From Deltaproteobacteria bacterium UBA1386 (GTDB taxonomy: Bacteria > Desulfobacterota > Syntrophorhabdia > Syntrophorhabdales > Syntrophorhabdaceae), in assembly GCA_002305765.1 (NCBI GenBank), contig DBQU01000056.1:1-31382 (forward strand): a stretch of DNA of 31,382 bases, read 5' to 3'. Positions within the stretch are counted from its first letter, which is position 1, and the number at the start of each line of letters is the position of its first letter. The position numbers were made by a program, and so were the translations under genes. The notes beneath the pieces were generated by a model, which was not told where the DNA came from, ran no database searches, and saw only the letters and a program-made list of their open reading frames with translations. Shown one piece after another: positions 23,216-31,382 of this stretch.

Positions 23216-24079
23216 TCAATAGAATTCTTTGAGAGATCCTGACAGTCTTTCCTTCAGCTCCTGCCATCTGCCTGACCCGTCCACGAGGGGCCCGCCTTCT
23301 ATGACGGGGATCCTCTTCTCGAAGGAGGGACGGTCATTTCTGTATATCACGCCGATGGGTATCCTGTCGCCCCACTCCAATGCCTTCTCGAAAGCCTTGA
23401 CCCTGTCACCGAGATCGTGGTCCTCCCCGATCCGGTAGACCCTTTTCCCGTACCATTCCCAGGTGTTGACCTTGTTCAGGGAAACGCAGGGCTGGAGTAT
23501 GTCGACAAGCGATAACCCGTCGTGGTGGAAGGCCGAGCGGATGAGCTCCGTGAGATGCTCGCGGTCTCCCGCGTATCCCCTCGCCACAAAACCGCAGTCC
23601 AGCGCCACCGCCATGGCCAGGGGGTTGAGCTGCTCCGACAGGACACCGAAGGGTTGGTTCTTGGTCACCATCCCCTCCATGCTCGTCGGCGAGGCCTGGC
23701 CCTTCGTGAGCCCGTAGATCTGGTTGTCGTGCACAAAGACCTTTACGCCGATGTTGCGCCTCATGGCATGGAGAAGGTGATTGCCTCCCTCGCCATACAT
23801 GTCGCCGTCCCCGCCGACGGCCACGACCAGCAGCTCGTGGTTGGCAAGCTTGATCCCTGTGGCAACGGGAAGCGCCCTTCCGTGGAGTCCGTTAAAGGTG
23901 TTGCATTTCACATAATGAGGAAATTTCCCCGCCTGACCGATACCTGAAACGATGCAGAACCCGCCAGGCTCGATGCCTTCGGCCTCAAGGGCCGCCGTGA
24001 AGGCGTTCAGAATGGAAAAGTTCCCGCAACCGGGACACCATGCCGGAGTCTCCCCCAGGTACCTGTCGCGCGCTTCCAT
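23216..24079 (-). CDS. korB: 2-oxoacid:ferredoxin oxidoreductase, beta subunit
   Basis: 287 residues carrying the thiamine diphosphate site: GGDGDMYGEGGNHLLHAMRRN and NQIYGLTKGQASPTS. The start has the iron-sulfur pair Cys15/Cys18 (WCPGCGN), and a later Cys sits in ILQPCVSLN. In the Sulfolobus-type enzyme a third cluster ligand is the Cys of a SGIGC motif; here the motif reads SGIGQAGK, with Cys42 and Cys59 nearby as possible substitutes. With the alpha subunit it oxidises a 2-oxoacid plus CoA to acyl-CoA, CO2 and reduced ferredoxin, or runs in reverse. The exact 2-oxoacid cannot be told from sequence. It shares one base with the alpha gene stop (TGATG). Confidence 0.93.
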   Translation of the reverse strand: MEARDRYLGETPAWCPGCGNFSILNAFTAALEAEGIEPGGFCIVSGIGQAGKFPHYVKCNTFNGLHGRALPVATGIKLANHELLVVAVGGDGDMYGEGGNHLLHAMRRNIGVKVFVHDNQIYGLTKGQASPTSMEGMVTKNQPFGVLSEQLNPLAMAVALDCGFVARGYAGDREHLTELIRSAFHHDGLSLVDILQPCVSLNKVNTWEWYGKRVYRIGEDHDLGDRVKAFEKALEWGDRIPIGVIYRNDRPSFEKRIPVIEGGPLVDGSGRWQELKERLSGSLKEFY

Positions 24080-25779
24080 CAGAGCTCCTCCATCAGTTCC
24101 TCCACCAGGAAGGGCCTTCCGTCGTACCTGAGGACCCTGTCCGTGACGGAATACCCCGTCTCGTATCTCAACAACCGGGCGAACTGCCCCGTGGCGTTCA
24201 TCTCTATGGAAACCGTCCTTTTGGCACGCTTCAGCACGTCAAGATAATCGAAGGCCTCGAGACCGGGCAACGGGAAGACCTCACTGAAATGAAGCATCGC
24301 CATCTTCCTCTCCGGCATGGCTTCCACCACTTCCCTGACGACACCATATGTGGACCCCCAGGATACAAGAACAGTCTCCGCCTCCTCCGGGCCCAGGAAC
24401 AGGGGAGGTGAGATGTCTTTCCTTATGCTGTCCATCTTGAGGAAGAGTCTCTTCTCCACCATCTTCTTCCGCGTCGGCCCGTCCTCGATGATGTGCCCCG
24501 CCTCGCTGTGTTCGTCGCTATCGGTGACGACGACGTGCCTCGTCTTTCCCGGTATGGCGAAGGGCGAAACCCCCGAAGGGGTGAACGCGTGTCTTCGGTA
24601 GTCATCGACGCCGTCGATCTCCTTGCCATCCATACGCCAATCGCGCATCGGAAGACCGTCCACGGAGAAGCCGTCCATCGTCCATTGCGTGTCCGCGAGG
24701 TACTGGTCGGTCATCACAAAGACGGGGATCTGGTGCTTCTGGGAAAGGTCGAAGGCCTTCGCCGTCAGATGCACTGCCTGCCCCGGGTCGCCCGGGGCGA
24801 ATATGACGCGGGGAAATTCGCCGTGGCCGGCGTTGAGGGCGAACAGGAGATCGGCCTGTTCGGTCTTCGTCGGCAACCCCGTTGCCGGCCCCGGTCTCTG
24901 GGCAAGGGCGATGACGATGGGGGTCTCCGTCATGGCCGCGAGGGAAAGCCCCTCGGTCATGAGGGCGAAACCGCCCCCCGATGTTCCCGTCATCGATCTG
25001 ACCCCGGCAAAGGAAGCTCCGAGCGCCATGTTGATGGCCGCTATCTCGTCTTCCGCCTGTTCCACGATAATGCCGTAATCCTTTGCCCTGGAGCTGAGGA
25101 AGAGCATTATGCCCGTGGATGGCGTCATGGGATAGGCGCTGTAGAACCTGCAGTCCGCCGCCAGGGCGCCGAGACCGATGGCCTCGTTCCCGCCCATGAG
25201 CATCTTCGCACCGCCGGGTGGCTTAAGCGTGAAGGCGCAACGTCCGCAGTTCTTCGCCGCGTATTCATAGCCGGCCACGGCGGCGCGCCTGTTCTGCTCC
25301 CGCGTCTCATTGTCCTTTCTTTTCAGGAGGGCGGTGATGATGTCGTAGAGCGGGTCGATGGAAAAGCCCAGCATTCCCAGGATGGCCCCCGTGGCCACCG
25401 TGTTGGCCGCGATCGGCTTCGCCCCCGCATCGGTTGCAAGCTTCACGAACGGAACATCCAAGAATTGAGACCCGCTGAAACTCTCCTTCAACTGGGAGGA
25501 ATCGTATACGATGATCCCCTGTTCCACGAGCTCGCCCTGATGGACCGTGATGGACGCCCGGTCGAAGGCCACCAGGATGTCGAGGGGCCCGCGCGGCGCG
25601 CGGACGGGCCGGTCGCTCACGCGGATCTGATAGAAGTTGTGCCCCCCGCGGATGCGCGACTCGTAGTCCTGGCTCGTGAAAACATGGCATCCCAGCCTGG
25701 AGAACACCCTCGCCAGGGCATCGCCCACCGTCTGGATCCCCTGTCCCGCCTCGCCGCCTATCTTGATCGTATAGTCCAT
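24079..25779 (-). CDS. korA: 2-oxoacid:ferredoxin oxidoreductase, fused gamma-alpha subunit
   Basis: 566 residues. The gamma domain comes first (about 1-185: IKIGGEAGQGIQTVGDALAR, YESRIRGGHNFYQIRVSD), then the pyrimidine-binding alpha domain (about 190-566: MGGNEAIGLGALAADCRFYSAYPMTPST, and EDEIAAINMALGASFAGVRS followed by TGTSGGGFALM). This is the two-subunit KOR form. The start at 25779 has no strong ribosome site, but a near-consensus promoter lies 16 nt upstream. It is the first gene of a four-gene operon ending in purC. No ferredoxin-type delta subunit is encoded nearby, in line with the two-subunit class. Confidence 0.94.
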   Translation of the reverse strand: MDYTIKIGGEAGQGIQTVGDALARVFSRLGCHVFTSQDYESRIRGGHNFYQIRVSDRPVRAPRGPLDILVAFDRASITVHQGELVEQGIIVYDSSQLKESFSGSQFLDVPFVKLATDAGAKPIAANTVATGAILGMLGFSIDPLYDIITALLKRKDNETREQNRRAAVAGYEYAAKNCGRCAFTLKPPGGAKMLMGGNEAIGLGALAADCRFYSAYPMTPSTGIMLFLSSRAKDYGIIVEQAEDEIAAINMALGASFAGVRSMTGTSGGGFALMTEGLSLAAMTETPIVIALAQRPGPATGLPTKTEQADLLFALNAGHGEFPRVIFAPGDPGQAVHLTAKAFDLSQKHQIPVFVMTDQYLADTQWTMDGFSVDGLPMRDWRMDGKEIDGVDDYRRHAFTPSGVSPFAIPGKTRHVVVTDSDEHSEAGHIIEDGPTRKKMVEKRLFLKMDSIRKDISPPLFLGPEEAETVLVSWGSTYGVVREVVEAMPERKMAMLHFSEVFPLPGLEAFDYLDVLKRAKRTVSIEMNATGQFARLLRYETGYSVTDRVLRYDGRPFLVEELMEEL

Positions 25780-25794
25780 TTCGCTCAGAACAAC

Positions 25795-25823
25795 ATTATA
25801 GTGGGTTGCCTGGCAAATATCAA
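25795..25823 (-). promoter_or_regulatory. Near-consensus sigma70 promoter for the korA operon
   Basis: On the minus strand, TTGATA (25823-25818), 17 nt, TATAAT (25800-25795): 5/6 and 6/6 matches with ideal spacing. The expected start is about 25788, giving a leader of only about 9 nt before the korA ATG. It is divergent from the rnr promoter, with the two -35 boxes 20 bp apart. Confidence 0.75.
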
Positions 25824-25843
25824 CCGCTCCTTCCTGCCGAGGA

Positions 25844-25872
25844 TTGGAAACATTGAATAAACGTGATATAAC
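25844..25872 (+). promoter_or_regulatory. Promoter for rnr
   Basis: TTGGAA (25844-25849), 17 nt, TATAAC (25867-25872): 4/6 and 5/6 matches. The -10 ends only 5 nt before the rnr ATG at 25878 and there is no Shine-Dalgarno sequence, so a leaderless transcript is predicted. Confidence 0.6.
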
Positions 25873-25877
25873 CTATC

Positions 25878-28019
25878 ATGCGGAAAAAGGGGACTGCCAA
25901 ACAGGGAAAGAGGGATGCCGAGCCCATCACCGATGCCCAGGTCCTCCGGGTGCTGTCCAGTGCGCGACGACCCGTAGGCATCGATGAGTTGGGAGATGTT
26001 TTCGGGCGTGGCAGACCCGGACGCCGGGATATCATGCGTCACCTTCGCTCGCTTATAGCAAAGGGCCGCGTGACGGAGCTGAAGAACAAGAGGTTTGGTC
26101 TCACCAGGGAGATGGACCTCCTTTCCGGAACCCTGTGGTGCACCCGCGGCGGCAACGCCTTCGTCATACCCGATTCAGGGGATGAGAAAGACGTCTTCGT
26201 GTCGTCCCGGAACCTCAATCACGCCGTTCATGGCGACCGCGTCACCGTGAGACTCGACCACTATCGGGGGAAGCTGGAAGGAAAGGTCATCAGGATACTA
26301 GAGAGAAAATCATCTATTATCATAGGCTTCACAAAGATAGCAGACAATATGATTTACGTTATTCCGGAAGACTTCCGATATCAAACAAAATATCTTGTAT
26401 CACGACCACGCAGGGAAGTCCGGGACGGGGAACTGGTGGTCGCCCGGGTAACAGCCTTTCCCGGCGAAAAGGTCGAGCCCGAATGCGCCATCACCAGGGT
26501 TCTCGGCGACCTCACGAGCGTCGCCGCCATCGGGAGGTTCATCGAATACAAGCACTCCCTTTCCCGTCGCTTCCCGAAACATGCCGAGGACGAGGCGCGC
26601 TCCGCCGTGACTTCCCTTACTCAGAAAGGCCGCTCGGACCAGAGGGACCTTGGGTTCGTCACCATCGACGGGAAGAACGCGAGGGATTTCGATGACGCCG
26701 TCGCCATCGAGCGCGGGAGATCGGGGTTCACTCTCCATGTGGCCATCGCCGATGTCTCCCACTACGTGAAGACCGGCTCATTGCTGGACCAGGAGGCCGG
26801 AAAGCGAGGGATGAGCGTCTATTTTCCCGACCGGGTGCTCCCGATGCTTCCCAAGACGCTCTCCAATGGGATCTGCAGTCTCAATCCCCTCGAGGAAAGG
26901 TATACCGTCACGGCCACCATCGAGTTCGACAGGAACGGCGTGGTGCTCGGCGCCTCCTTTCGACCTTCCCTGATACGCAGCACCATGCGCCTGACCTATG
27001 AAGCCGTCGAGAAGGCCGTCGTCGAGAATGACGGGAAGACGCGGCAGAAGATCGAACCCTGCCTCGCGGCCCTGACCGACATGGCCGAGCTCGCCGGGCT
27101 TATCAGCTGCACCCGGGAAAAGAGGGGAAGCATCGATTTCGACCTTCCCGAACCCGAGGTCATCCTCGACATCAAGGGCGGCATCCGCCAGATCGTCCGG
27201 TCCCGGCGTCTCTATTCACACCGCATCATCGAGGAGTTCATGATAGCGGCCAACGAGGCCGTGGCACGCTATCTCGAAGCGAAGAACGTCCCGGCGCTCT
27301 TCAGGGTCCACGAACCCCCGGAAAGGGAGAAGCTCCGCGACTTCGAACGTCTCCTCCAGGGGCTGGGCATCGGGCACAGGAAAACCGACACTTCGCGGGC
27401 CCTGCAGGACGTGCTGAGCACCGTGAAGGACACCAATTACGAGTTCATAGTCAACAGGGTCCTGTTGAGGTCGATGAAACAGGCCCGTTACTTCTCCCGG
27501 AACAAGGGGCATTACGGCCTTGCCTCCGGCAGCTACCTCCATTTCACATCGCCGATACGCAGGTACCCCGACCTTGTCTGTCACAGGATACTGAAGGCCG
27601 CCCTGGACGGCAGACAGCCCCTCTATGACGAAGAGCAACTTGCCGCGATGGCCGGTCATCTGTCTGAGCGGGAACGCCTGGTCATGGAGGCCGAACGGGA
27701 ACTCGAGGACAGGATCCGGATACTCTACATGAAGGACAGGGTCGGTGATGTTTTCGAAGGCATCATCTCCCACGTCACTTCCTTCGGGTTCTTCGTCGAG
27801 CTTTCCGAGGTGTTCGTGGAGGGTCTCGTCCTCATCTCGAGCCTTGGCGACGACTATTACCGTTTCGAGGAGGAGCGTTTCAGGATCACGGGGAGAAGGA
27901 CGAGGAAGACCTATCGCGTCGGTGACGCCGTGACGATACGGGTCGTCATGGCGGATGTGGCCACCAACAGGCTCCATTTCGAGGTGGCAGCCGGCGCGGG
28001 CGCCGACAAAAAGCTTTAG
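25878..28019 (+). CDS. rnr: Ribonuclease R
   Basis: 713 residues: an N-terminal helix-turn-helix (about 15-75), cold-shock/OB domains (about 80-240), the RNB catalytic domain with GKNARDFDDAVAIER (Asp264, Asp270, Asp272, Asp273 matching the four magnesium-site aspartates of E. coli RNase R), YFSRNKGHYGLASGSYLHFTS farther on with the RRYPDL motif, and a C-terminal S1 domain (about 620-705, VFEGIISHVTSFGFFVEL). It degrades structured RNA 3' to 5'. It lacks the long lysine-rich tail of the E. coli enzyme, ending GAGADKKL. The start at 25878 has no Shine-Dalgarno site; the promoter -10 is 5 nt away. A patch at about 26297-26402 is markedly AT-richer than the rest but the frame is intact. Confidence 0.97.
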   Translation: MRKKGTAKQGKRDAEPITDAQVLRVLSSARRPVGIDELGDVFGRGRPGRRDIMRHLRSLIAKGRVTELKNKRFGLTREMDLLSGTLWCTRGGNAFVIPDSGDEKDVFVSSRNLNHAVHGDRVTVRLDHYRGKLEGKVIRILERKSSIIIGFTKIADNMIYVIPEDFRYQTKYLVSRPRREVRDGELVVARVTAFPGEKVEPECAITRVLGDLTSVAAIGRFIEYKHSLSRRFPKHAEDEARSAVTSLTQKGRSDQRDLGFVTIDGKNARDFDDAVAIERGRSGFTLHVAIADVSHYVKTGSLLDQEAGKRGMSVYFPDRVLPMLPKTLSNGICSLNPLEERYTVTATIEFDRNGVVLGASFRPSLIRSTMRLTYEAVEKAVVENDGKTRQKIEPCLAALTDMAELAGLISCTREKRGSIDFDLPEPEVILDIKGGIRQIVRSRRLYSHRIIEEFMIAANEAVARYLEAKNVPALFRVHEPPEREKLRDFERLLQGLGIGHRKTDTSRALQDVLSTVKDTNYEFIVNRVLLRSMKQARYFSRNKGHYGLASGSYLHFTSPIRRYPDLVCHRILKAALDGRQPLYDEEQLAAMAGHLSERERLVMEAERELEDRIRILYMKDRVGDVFEGIISHVTSFGFFVELSEVFVEGLVLISSLGDDYYRFEEERFRITGRRTRKTYRVGDAVTIRVVMADVATNRLHFEVAAGAGADKKL

Positions 28020-28076
28020 CTTGTATCGGATCCTGATGATAATATAGTACGACAAGAACATCCTTGAGAGACGACC

Positions 28077-31000
28077 ATGTCCGCGGAAGACAAACTTAGA
28101 TCCTCAAAGCACGCGGGGCGCCGCAAGGGACGACCCGAAAAAAAGCCTTCCGTCGCGTCGGGCAGGAATACACCAAAGACGACGAAAATGCGCCGCCCAG
28201 GCCTCGTCAATGTCTTCGATCTCGAGGATATACGGGACCTCCAGAACACTCTCGCGGAGGCCTTCGGTGTCGCGTCGGTTATCCTGGACCAAAGCGGCAA
28301 GGCGGTCACCGACCATGTCGGATTCTCCAGCGTCCTCAACACCCTCACCAGAAAGGACGGCCTCACCTTCCTCACCTGCATGGAGCCATCGCTGGTCGCC
28401 GGCAGCATACGGAAGGGAGAGATGGTCATAGAGCAATGCCCGCGATGCGGGCTCCTGTACGGTATCATACCCATCACGGTGGGTACTCACCGTCTTGCGA
28501 GCTGGCTCGTGGGTCAGGTGCGGGACAGGGATACCGACGTGGAAGAGCTTGTCGCCGGGGCGGACGCGATGGGAGTGGATGGTGAGGCGTATCGCCGTGC
28601 CCTCGCGGATGTGCCCGGAATGACACGAGAGCAGTTCGAAAAGGTATGCCGCGCCATTTCCCTCATGGCCAGGCAGCTTTCCCTCCTCGCGATGCAGAAC
28701 CTCCGCCAGGCCCGCGACATCTCGGCCCGCGAAGAAGTTGAGGAAGCGTTGCGGATGAGCGAGTTGAGATACCGTCAAATGTTCAACAACGACCCTTTCC
28801 CCTCTCTCGTCTACGACATCGAAACCCTCCAGGTCGTCGACGTCAACGACATCGCGCTTACAAGTTACGGATACAGCCGTGAGGAATTCCTCTCCCTGAC
28901 AGTGATGGACCTCGTAGCGTCCGAGAGTATCCCGGCACTTCTCGACATCCTCTCCAGACATCCCACGAGCCGGTGCGCGGCTTCCTCGCGGCACGTGAAG
29001 AAGGATGGCACCATCATCGATGTGGAGGTCACGGGCCATCTGCTGGACTTCCCAGGGAAGCAATATCGCATGATAACCGTTATCGATGTGACGGAGCGGA
29101 AAATAACGGAGGAGCGCCTCAATTTTACCCAGGCCGTGGTCGACCGTGTCGTGGACTGCATCTTCTGGCTCGACAGATATGCCCGCATAATCTACGTGAA
29201 CGAAGCTGCGTGCCGGACCACGGGATACTCCCGGGACGAGCTCCTCTCCATGACCGTATTCGACATCGATCCCACCCTGACGAAGGAAGGCTGGGAATCG
29301 CACTGGAAACAGAAGAAAGCCTGCGGGTCCCTGCTCACCGAGTCCTACCACCGCTCAAAGGACGGCAGGGTCTATCCCGTTGAGATATCGGGCAGTTATC
29401 TTGCCTATGGAAACCGGGAATACAACTGCACGTTCGTCAGGGACATCACGGAGCGCAGAAAAGTGGACCAACAACTGCTGCTCACGCAGTTCACCGTGGA
29501 CAAGGCCGCCGCCATCATCCTCTGGATAGGGGAAGACGCCCGGATACTGTACGCGAACGACGAGGCCTGCCGCTCCACGGGTTACACGCGGGAGGATATG
29601 CTGGGCCTCGCTCTTCCCGTCATCGACCCCTCCTTCGCGCCCCCCGTCTGGAATGACCACTGGAACGACGTTAAGGAGCGGGGAACCATCATCTTCGAGT
29701 CGTTTCAGAAGCGCAAGGACGGCTCTCTTTACCCCGTCGAGATCAAGGGAAACTACATGGAATACGGCGGCATCGGCTACATCTGCTCCATTGCCTTCGA
29801 CATTACGGAGAGGAAGAAGACCGATGAACTTCTCCGCATGACCAGCTTTTCCATGGACCAATCGGCGATACCGACATTCTGGCTCGACATGGACGGCAAC
29901 GCCTTGCGCGTCAACAAGGCGGCCCTTGTTTCCCTCGGATACACGGAAGAGGAGATGCTCGGCAAGAACGCCAGGACCTGGGACGAGGATTTCCCCCATG
30001 ACCTCTGGGACGGCCACATCTTCCCGAAACTCAAAGCAAGGCATTCCCTGACGATGGAATCGAAGTGCAAGAGGAAGAACGGGAGCAAGTTCCCCGTGGA
30101 GCTGAATCTGAACTACATGACATATGCGGGCAACGAATATGTCTTTGTCTTTGCCCACAACATCAGCGAGAGAAAGCGGGCCGACGAGGAAAGAGAGAGG
30201 CTGCAGGCCCAGCTCCTCCAGTCCCAGAAGATGGAGGCCATCGGCCAGCTCGCTGGCGGTGTCGCGCACGATTTCAATAATATCCTCACCGCCGTGATCG
30301 GTTACGGGAACCTCCTGGAGATGGAAATGGAACAGGAACACCCGCTGCGCGCCTACGTCGAGGAGATCCTGGCTTCCTCGGAGAAGGCCGTCAACCTTAC
30401 CCAGAGCCTTCTCGCCTTCAGCAGAAAGCAGAGCATCAATCTCAAGCATCACGATATCAATGACATCATCTCCGGAGTCGAGAACCTTCTGAAGCGGCTT
30501 CTCTCGGAGGACATCGACCTCAAGATATCGCTGACGAGCCCGGGCATCACGATCATGGCGGACATCACGCAGATCCAGCAGGTGCTCATCAACCTCGCCA
30601 CCAATGCCCGGGACGCCATGCCGTCGGGCGGTATGCTTTCCATCGAAGCCGGGCATGTCCGGCCCAATGACAGTTTCCTCAGGTCCCAGGGCGGAAAGGG
30701 CTCGCTCTACGCGATGATCTCCGTCTCTGACACGGGCAGCGGTATGGACGAGCAGATCCGGGCGCGCATCTTCGATCCTTTCTTCACGACCAAGGAGGTG
30801 GGAAAGGGCACCGGGCTGGGACTGTCCATCGTGTACGGCATAGTGAAGCAGCACAACGGCTTCATTTCCGCTTATTCCGAAAAGGACGCGGGGACAACGT
30901 TTCACATCTACCTGCCCGCCGTTGAGGAAAGGACCCGCGAGGGCAAGGTGAAGCCTTCCGTGGCAAGCAAGGGGTACGGAACGATCCTCCTCGCCGAAGA

Positions 31001-31346
31001 CAACCCCGAGGTCCGTCGGCTGGCAACCAGCGTCCTCAGGAAGACCGGCTATAGCGTCATCGAAGCCGCCGACGGACAGGAAGCCATCGAGGCCTTCATG
31101 GCCAATCAGGACGCCATCGACCTCATCATCATCGATGTGGTCATGCCCCGGAAGAACGGAAGGGAAGTGGTCGATCGGGTCAGAGAGGTCCGACCCGATG
31201 CGAGGGTCCTCTATACAAGCGGATATACGAGAGACATACTCTCCGACAAGGGCATGGACGACACGAGCTTCGCCTTCCTGGCAAAACCTCTCTCCCCCCA
31301 TGAATTGCTTCAGAAAGTCCAGGAAATACTGACCACCACCGCTTGA
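28077..31346 (+). CDS. Soluble hybrid histidine kinase (PocR-PASx4-HisKA-HATPase-REC)
   Basis: 1089 residues with no membrane helix. After a basic disordered start (1-42) comes a PocR sensory domain (about 45-190; DLEDIRDLQNTLAEAFGVAS, then CPRCGLLYGIIPI, and WLVGQV). Four PAS domains follow (about 225-345, 350-465, 470-585, 590-705), then HisKA with AHDFNN (His731), an ATPase domain (NLATNARDAM, DTGSGMD, GKGTGLGLSIV) and a C-terminal receiver (LLAEDNPEVRRL, Asp1020 in IIIDVVMP). PocR domains are linked to binding small hydrocarbon derivatives; the Cys pair CPRC might bind metal. PAS 2 and PAS 3 look like a tandem duplication. ATG at 28077 has only a weak GAGAG site. It lies 57 nt after rnr, and a TAATAT at 28040-28045 could be a promoter -10. 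Confidence 0.93.
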   Translation: MSAEDKLRSSKHAGRRKGRPEKKPSVASGRNTPKTTKMRRPGLVNVFDLEDIRDLQNTLAEAFGVASVILDQSGKAVTDHVGFSSVLNTLTRKDGLTFLTCMEPSLVAGSIRKGEMVIEQCPRCGLLYGIIPITVGTHRLASWLVGQVRDRDTDVEELVAGADAMGVDGEAYRRALADVPGMTREQFEKVCRAISLMARQLSLLAMQNLRQARDISAREEVEEALRMSELRYRQMFNNDPFPSLVYDIETLQVVDVNDIALTSYGYSREEFLSLTVMDLVASESIPALLDILSRHPTSRCAASSRHVKKDGTIIDVEVTGHLLDFPGKQYRMITVIDVTERKITEERLNFTQAVVDRVVDCIFWLDRYARIIYVNEAACRTTGYSRDELLSMTVFDIDPTLTKEGWESHWKQKKACGSLLTESYHRSKDGRVYPVEISGSYLAYGNREYNCTFVRDITERRKVDQQLLLTQFTVDKAAAIILWIGEDARILYANDEACRSTGYTREDMLGLALPVIDPSFAPPVWNDHWNDVKERGTIIFESFQKRKDGSLYPVEIKGNYMEYGGIGYICSIAFDITERKKTDELLRMTSFSMDQSAIPTFWLDMDGNALRVNKAALVSLGYTEEEMLGKNARTWDEDFPHDLWDGHIFPKLKARHSLTMESKCKRKNGSKFPVELNLNYMTYAGNEYVFVFAHNISERKRADEERERLQAQLLQSQKMEAIGQLAGGVAHDFNNILTAVIGYGNLLEMEMEQEHPLRAYVEEILASSEKAVNLTQSLLAFSRKQSINLKHHDINDIISGVENLLKRLLSEDIDLKISLTSPGITIMADITQIQQVLINLATNARDAMPSGGMLSIEAGHVRPNDSFLRSQGGKGSLYAMISVSDTGSGMDEQIRARIFDPFFTTKEVGKGTGLGLSIVYGIVKQHNGFISAYSEKDAGTTFHIYLPAVEERTREGKVKPSVASKGYGTILLAEDNPEVRRLATSVLRKTGYSVIEAADGQEAIEAFMANQDAIDLIIIDVVMPRKNGREVVDRVREVRPDARVLYTSGYTRDILSDKGMDDTSFAFLAKPLSPHELLQKVQEILTTTA

Positions 31347-31382
31347 ACCCAAAAAGATGGTTGCAGCCGCCTTTTCTTCGGT

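Noticed and set aside
24493..25860. A 455-residue plus-strand frame across korA
   Set aside because: korA on the minus strand is unmistakable; the frame is open only because of GC-rich codon bias.
29355..31352. A 665-residue open frame on the minus strand opposite the PocR kinase
   Set aside because: The opposite strand encodes clear PAS, kinase and receiver motifs; the antisense product matches nothing.
1..31382. CRISPR arrays, tRNA or rRNA genes, transposases or phage genes
   Set aside because: I looked for direct repeats with spacers, tRNA-like cloverleaf ends and recombinase motifs and saw none; the 9-nt repeats have no unique spacers.

Overview
The window reads as a GC-rich chromosome segment from an anaerobic bacterium of the Deltaproteobacteria/Desulfobacterota type, possibly Syntrophorhabdus-like. 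That placement is an inference from gene content: a ferredoxin-linked 2-oxoacid oxidoreductase, a flavin reductase-rubredoxin fusion, a TRAP transporter, and many multi-PAS sensors including one with a PocR domain. No rRNA, tRNA, CRISPR array, phage or insertion-sequence gene is visible. Nearly all the sequence is ordinary dense coding.

Layout. (1) 1-4510, plus strand: the 3' end of a cellulose-synthase-like glycosyltransferase, a GH26 lipoprotein and a large membrane hybrid kinase, all joined by 4-nt stop/start overlaps. (2) 4531-8418: a 9-nt repeat cluster, a PilZ protein on the minus strand, a divergent partner-switching set (REC-PP2C phosphatase, STAS protein, RsbW-like kinase), and a NarL-type regulator on the minus strand. 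(3) 8419-8877: a gene-free, AT-richer gap with a perfect 14-bp inverted repeat. (4) 8878-10923: a four-PAS LuxR protein. (5) 11065-17976: lytic transglycosylase, mfd, a parvulin lipoprotein, a SurA-like chaperone and pdxA. (6) 18000-21119: a dctPQM TRAP operon behind an attenuator. (7) 21595-25779, minus strand: korA-korB-Hrb-purC. (8) 25878-31346: rnr and a soluble PocR/PAS hybrid kinase.

The most interesting element is at 18000-18204. A promoter is followed by a tiny reading frame ending MNTKWAWWWRT-stop (four Trp codons), then mutually exclusive hairpins, then a perfect 11-bp intrinsic terminator with a U tract, 37 nt before the TRAP substrate-binding protein gene. This has the layout of a ribosome-mediated tryptophan attenuator, but it controls a TRAP transporter rather than trp biosynthesis genes. 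The simplest reading is a TRAP system that imports tryptophan or a related aromatic acid and is expressed when charged tRNA-Trp is scarce.

Other threads worth attention are: promoter -10 boxes 5-6 nt before start codons without Shine-Dalgarno sequences (leaderless candidates at rnr, the lytic transglycosylase and the Trp leader); a dispersed 9-nt repeat (TCCTATAGG) in three intergenic gaps; and a pair of PAS domains shared between two otherwise different sensors.
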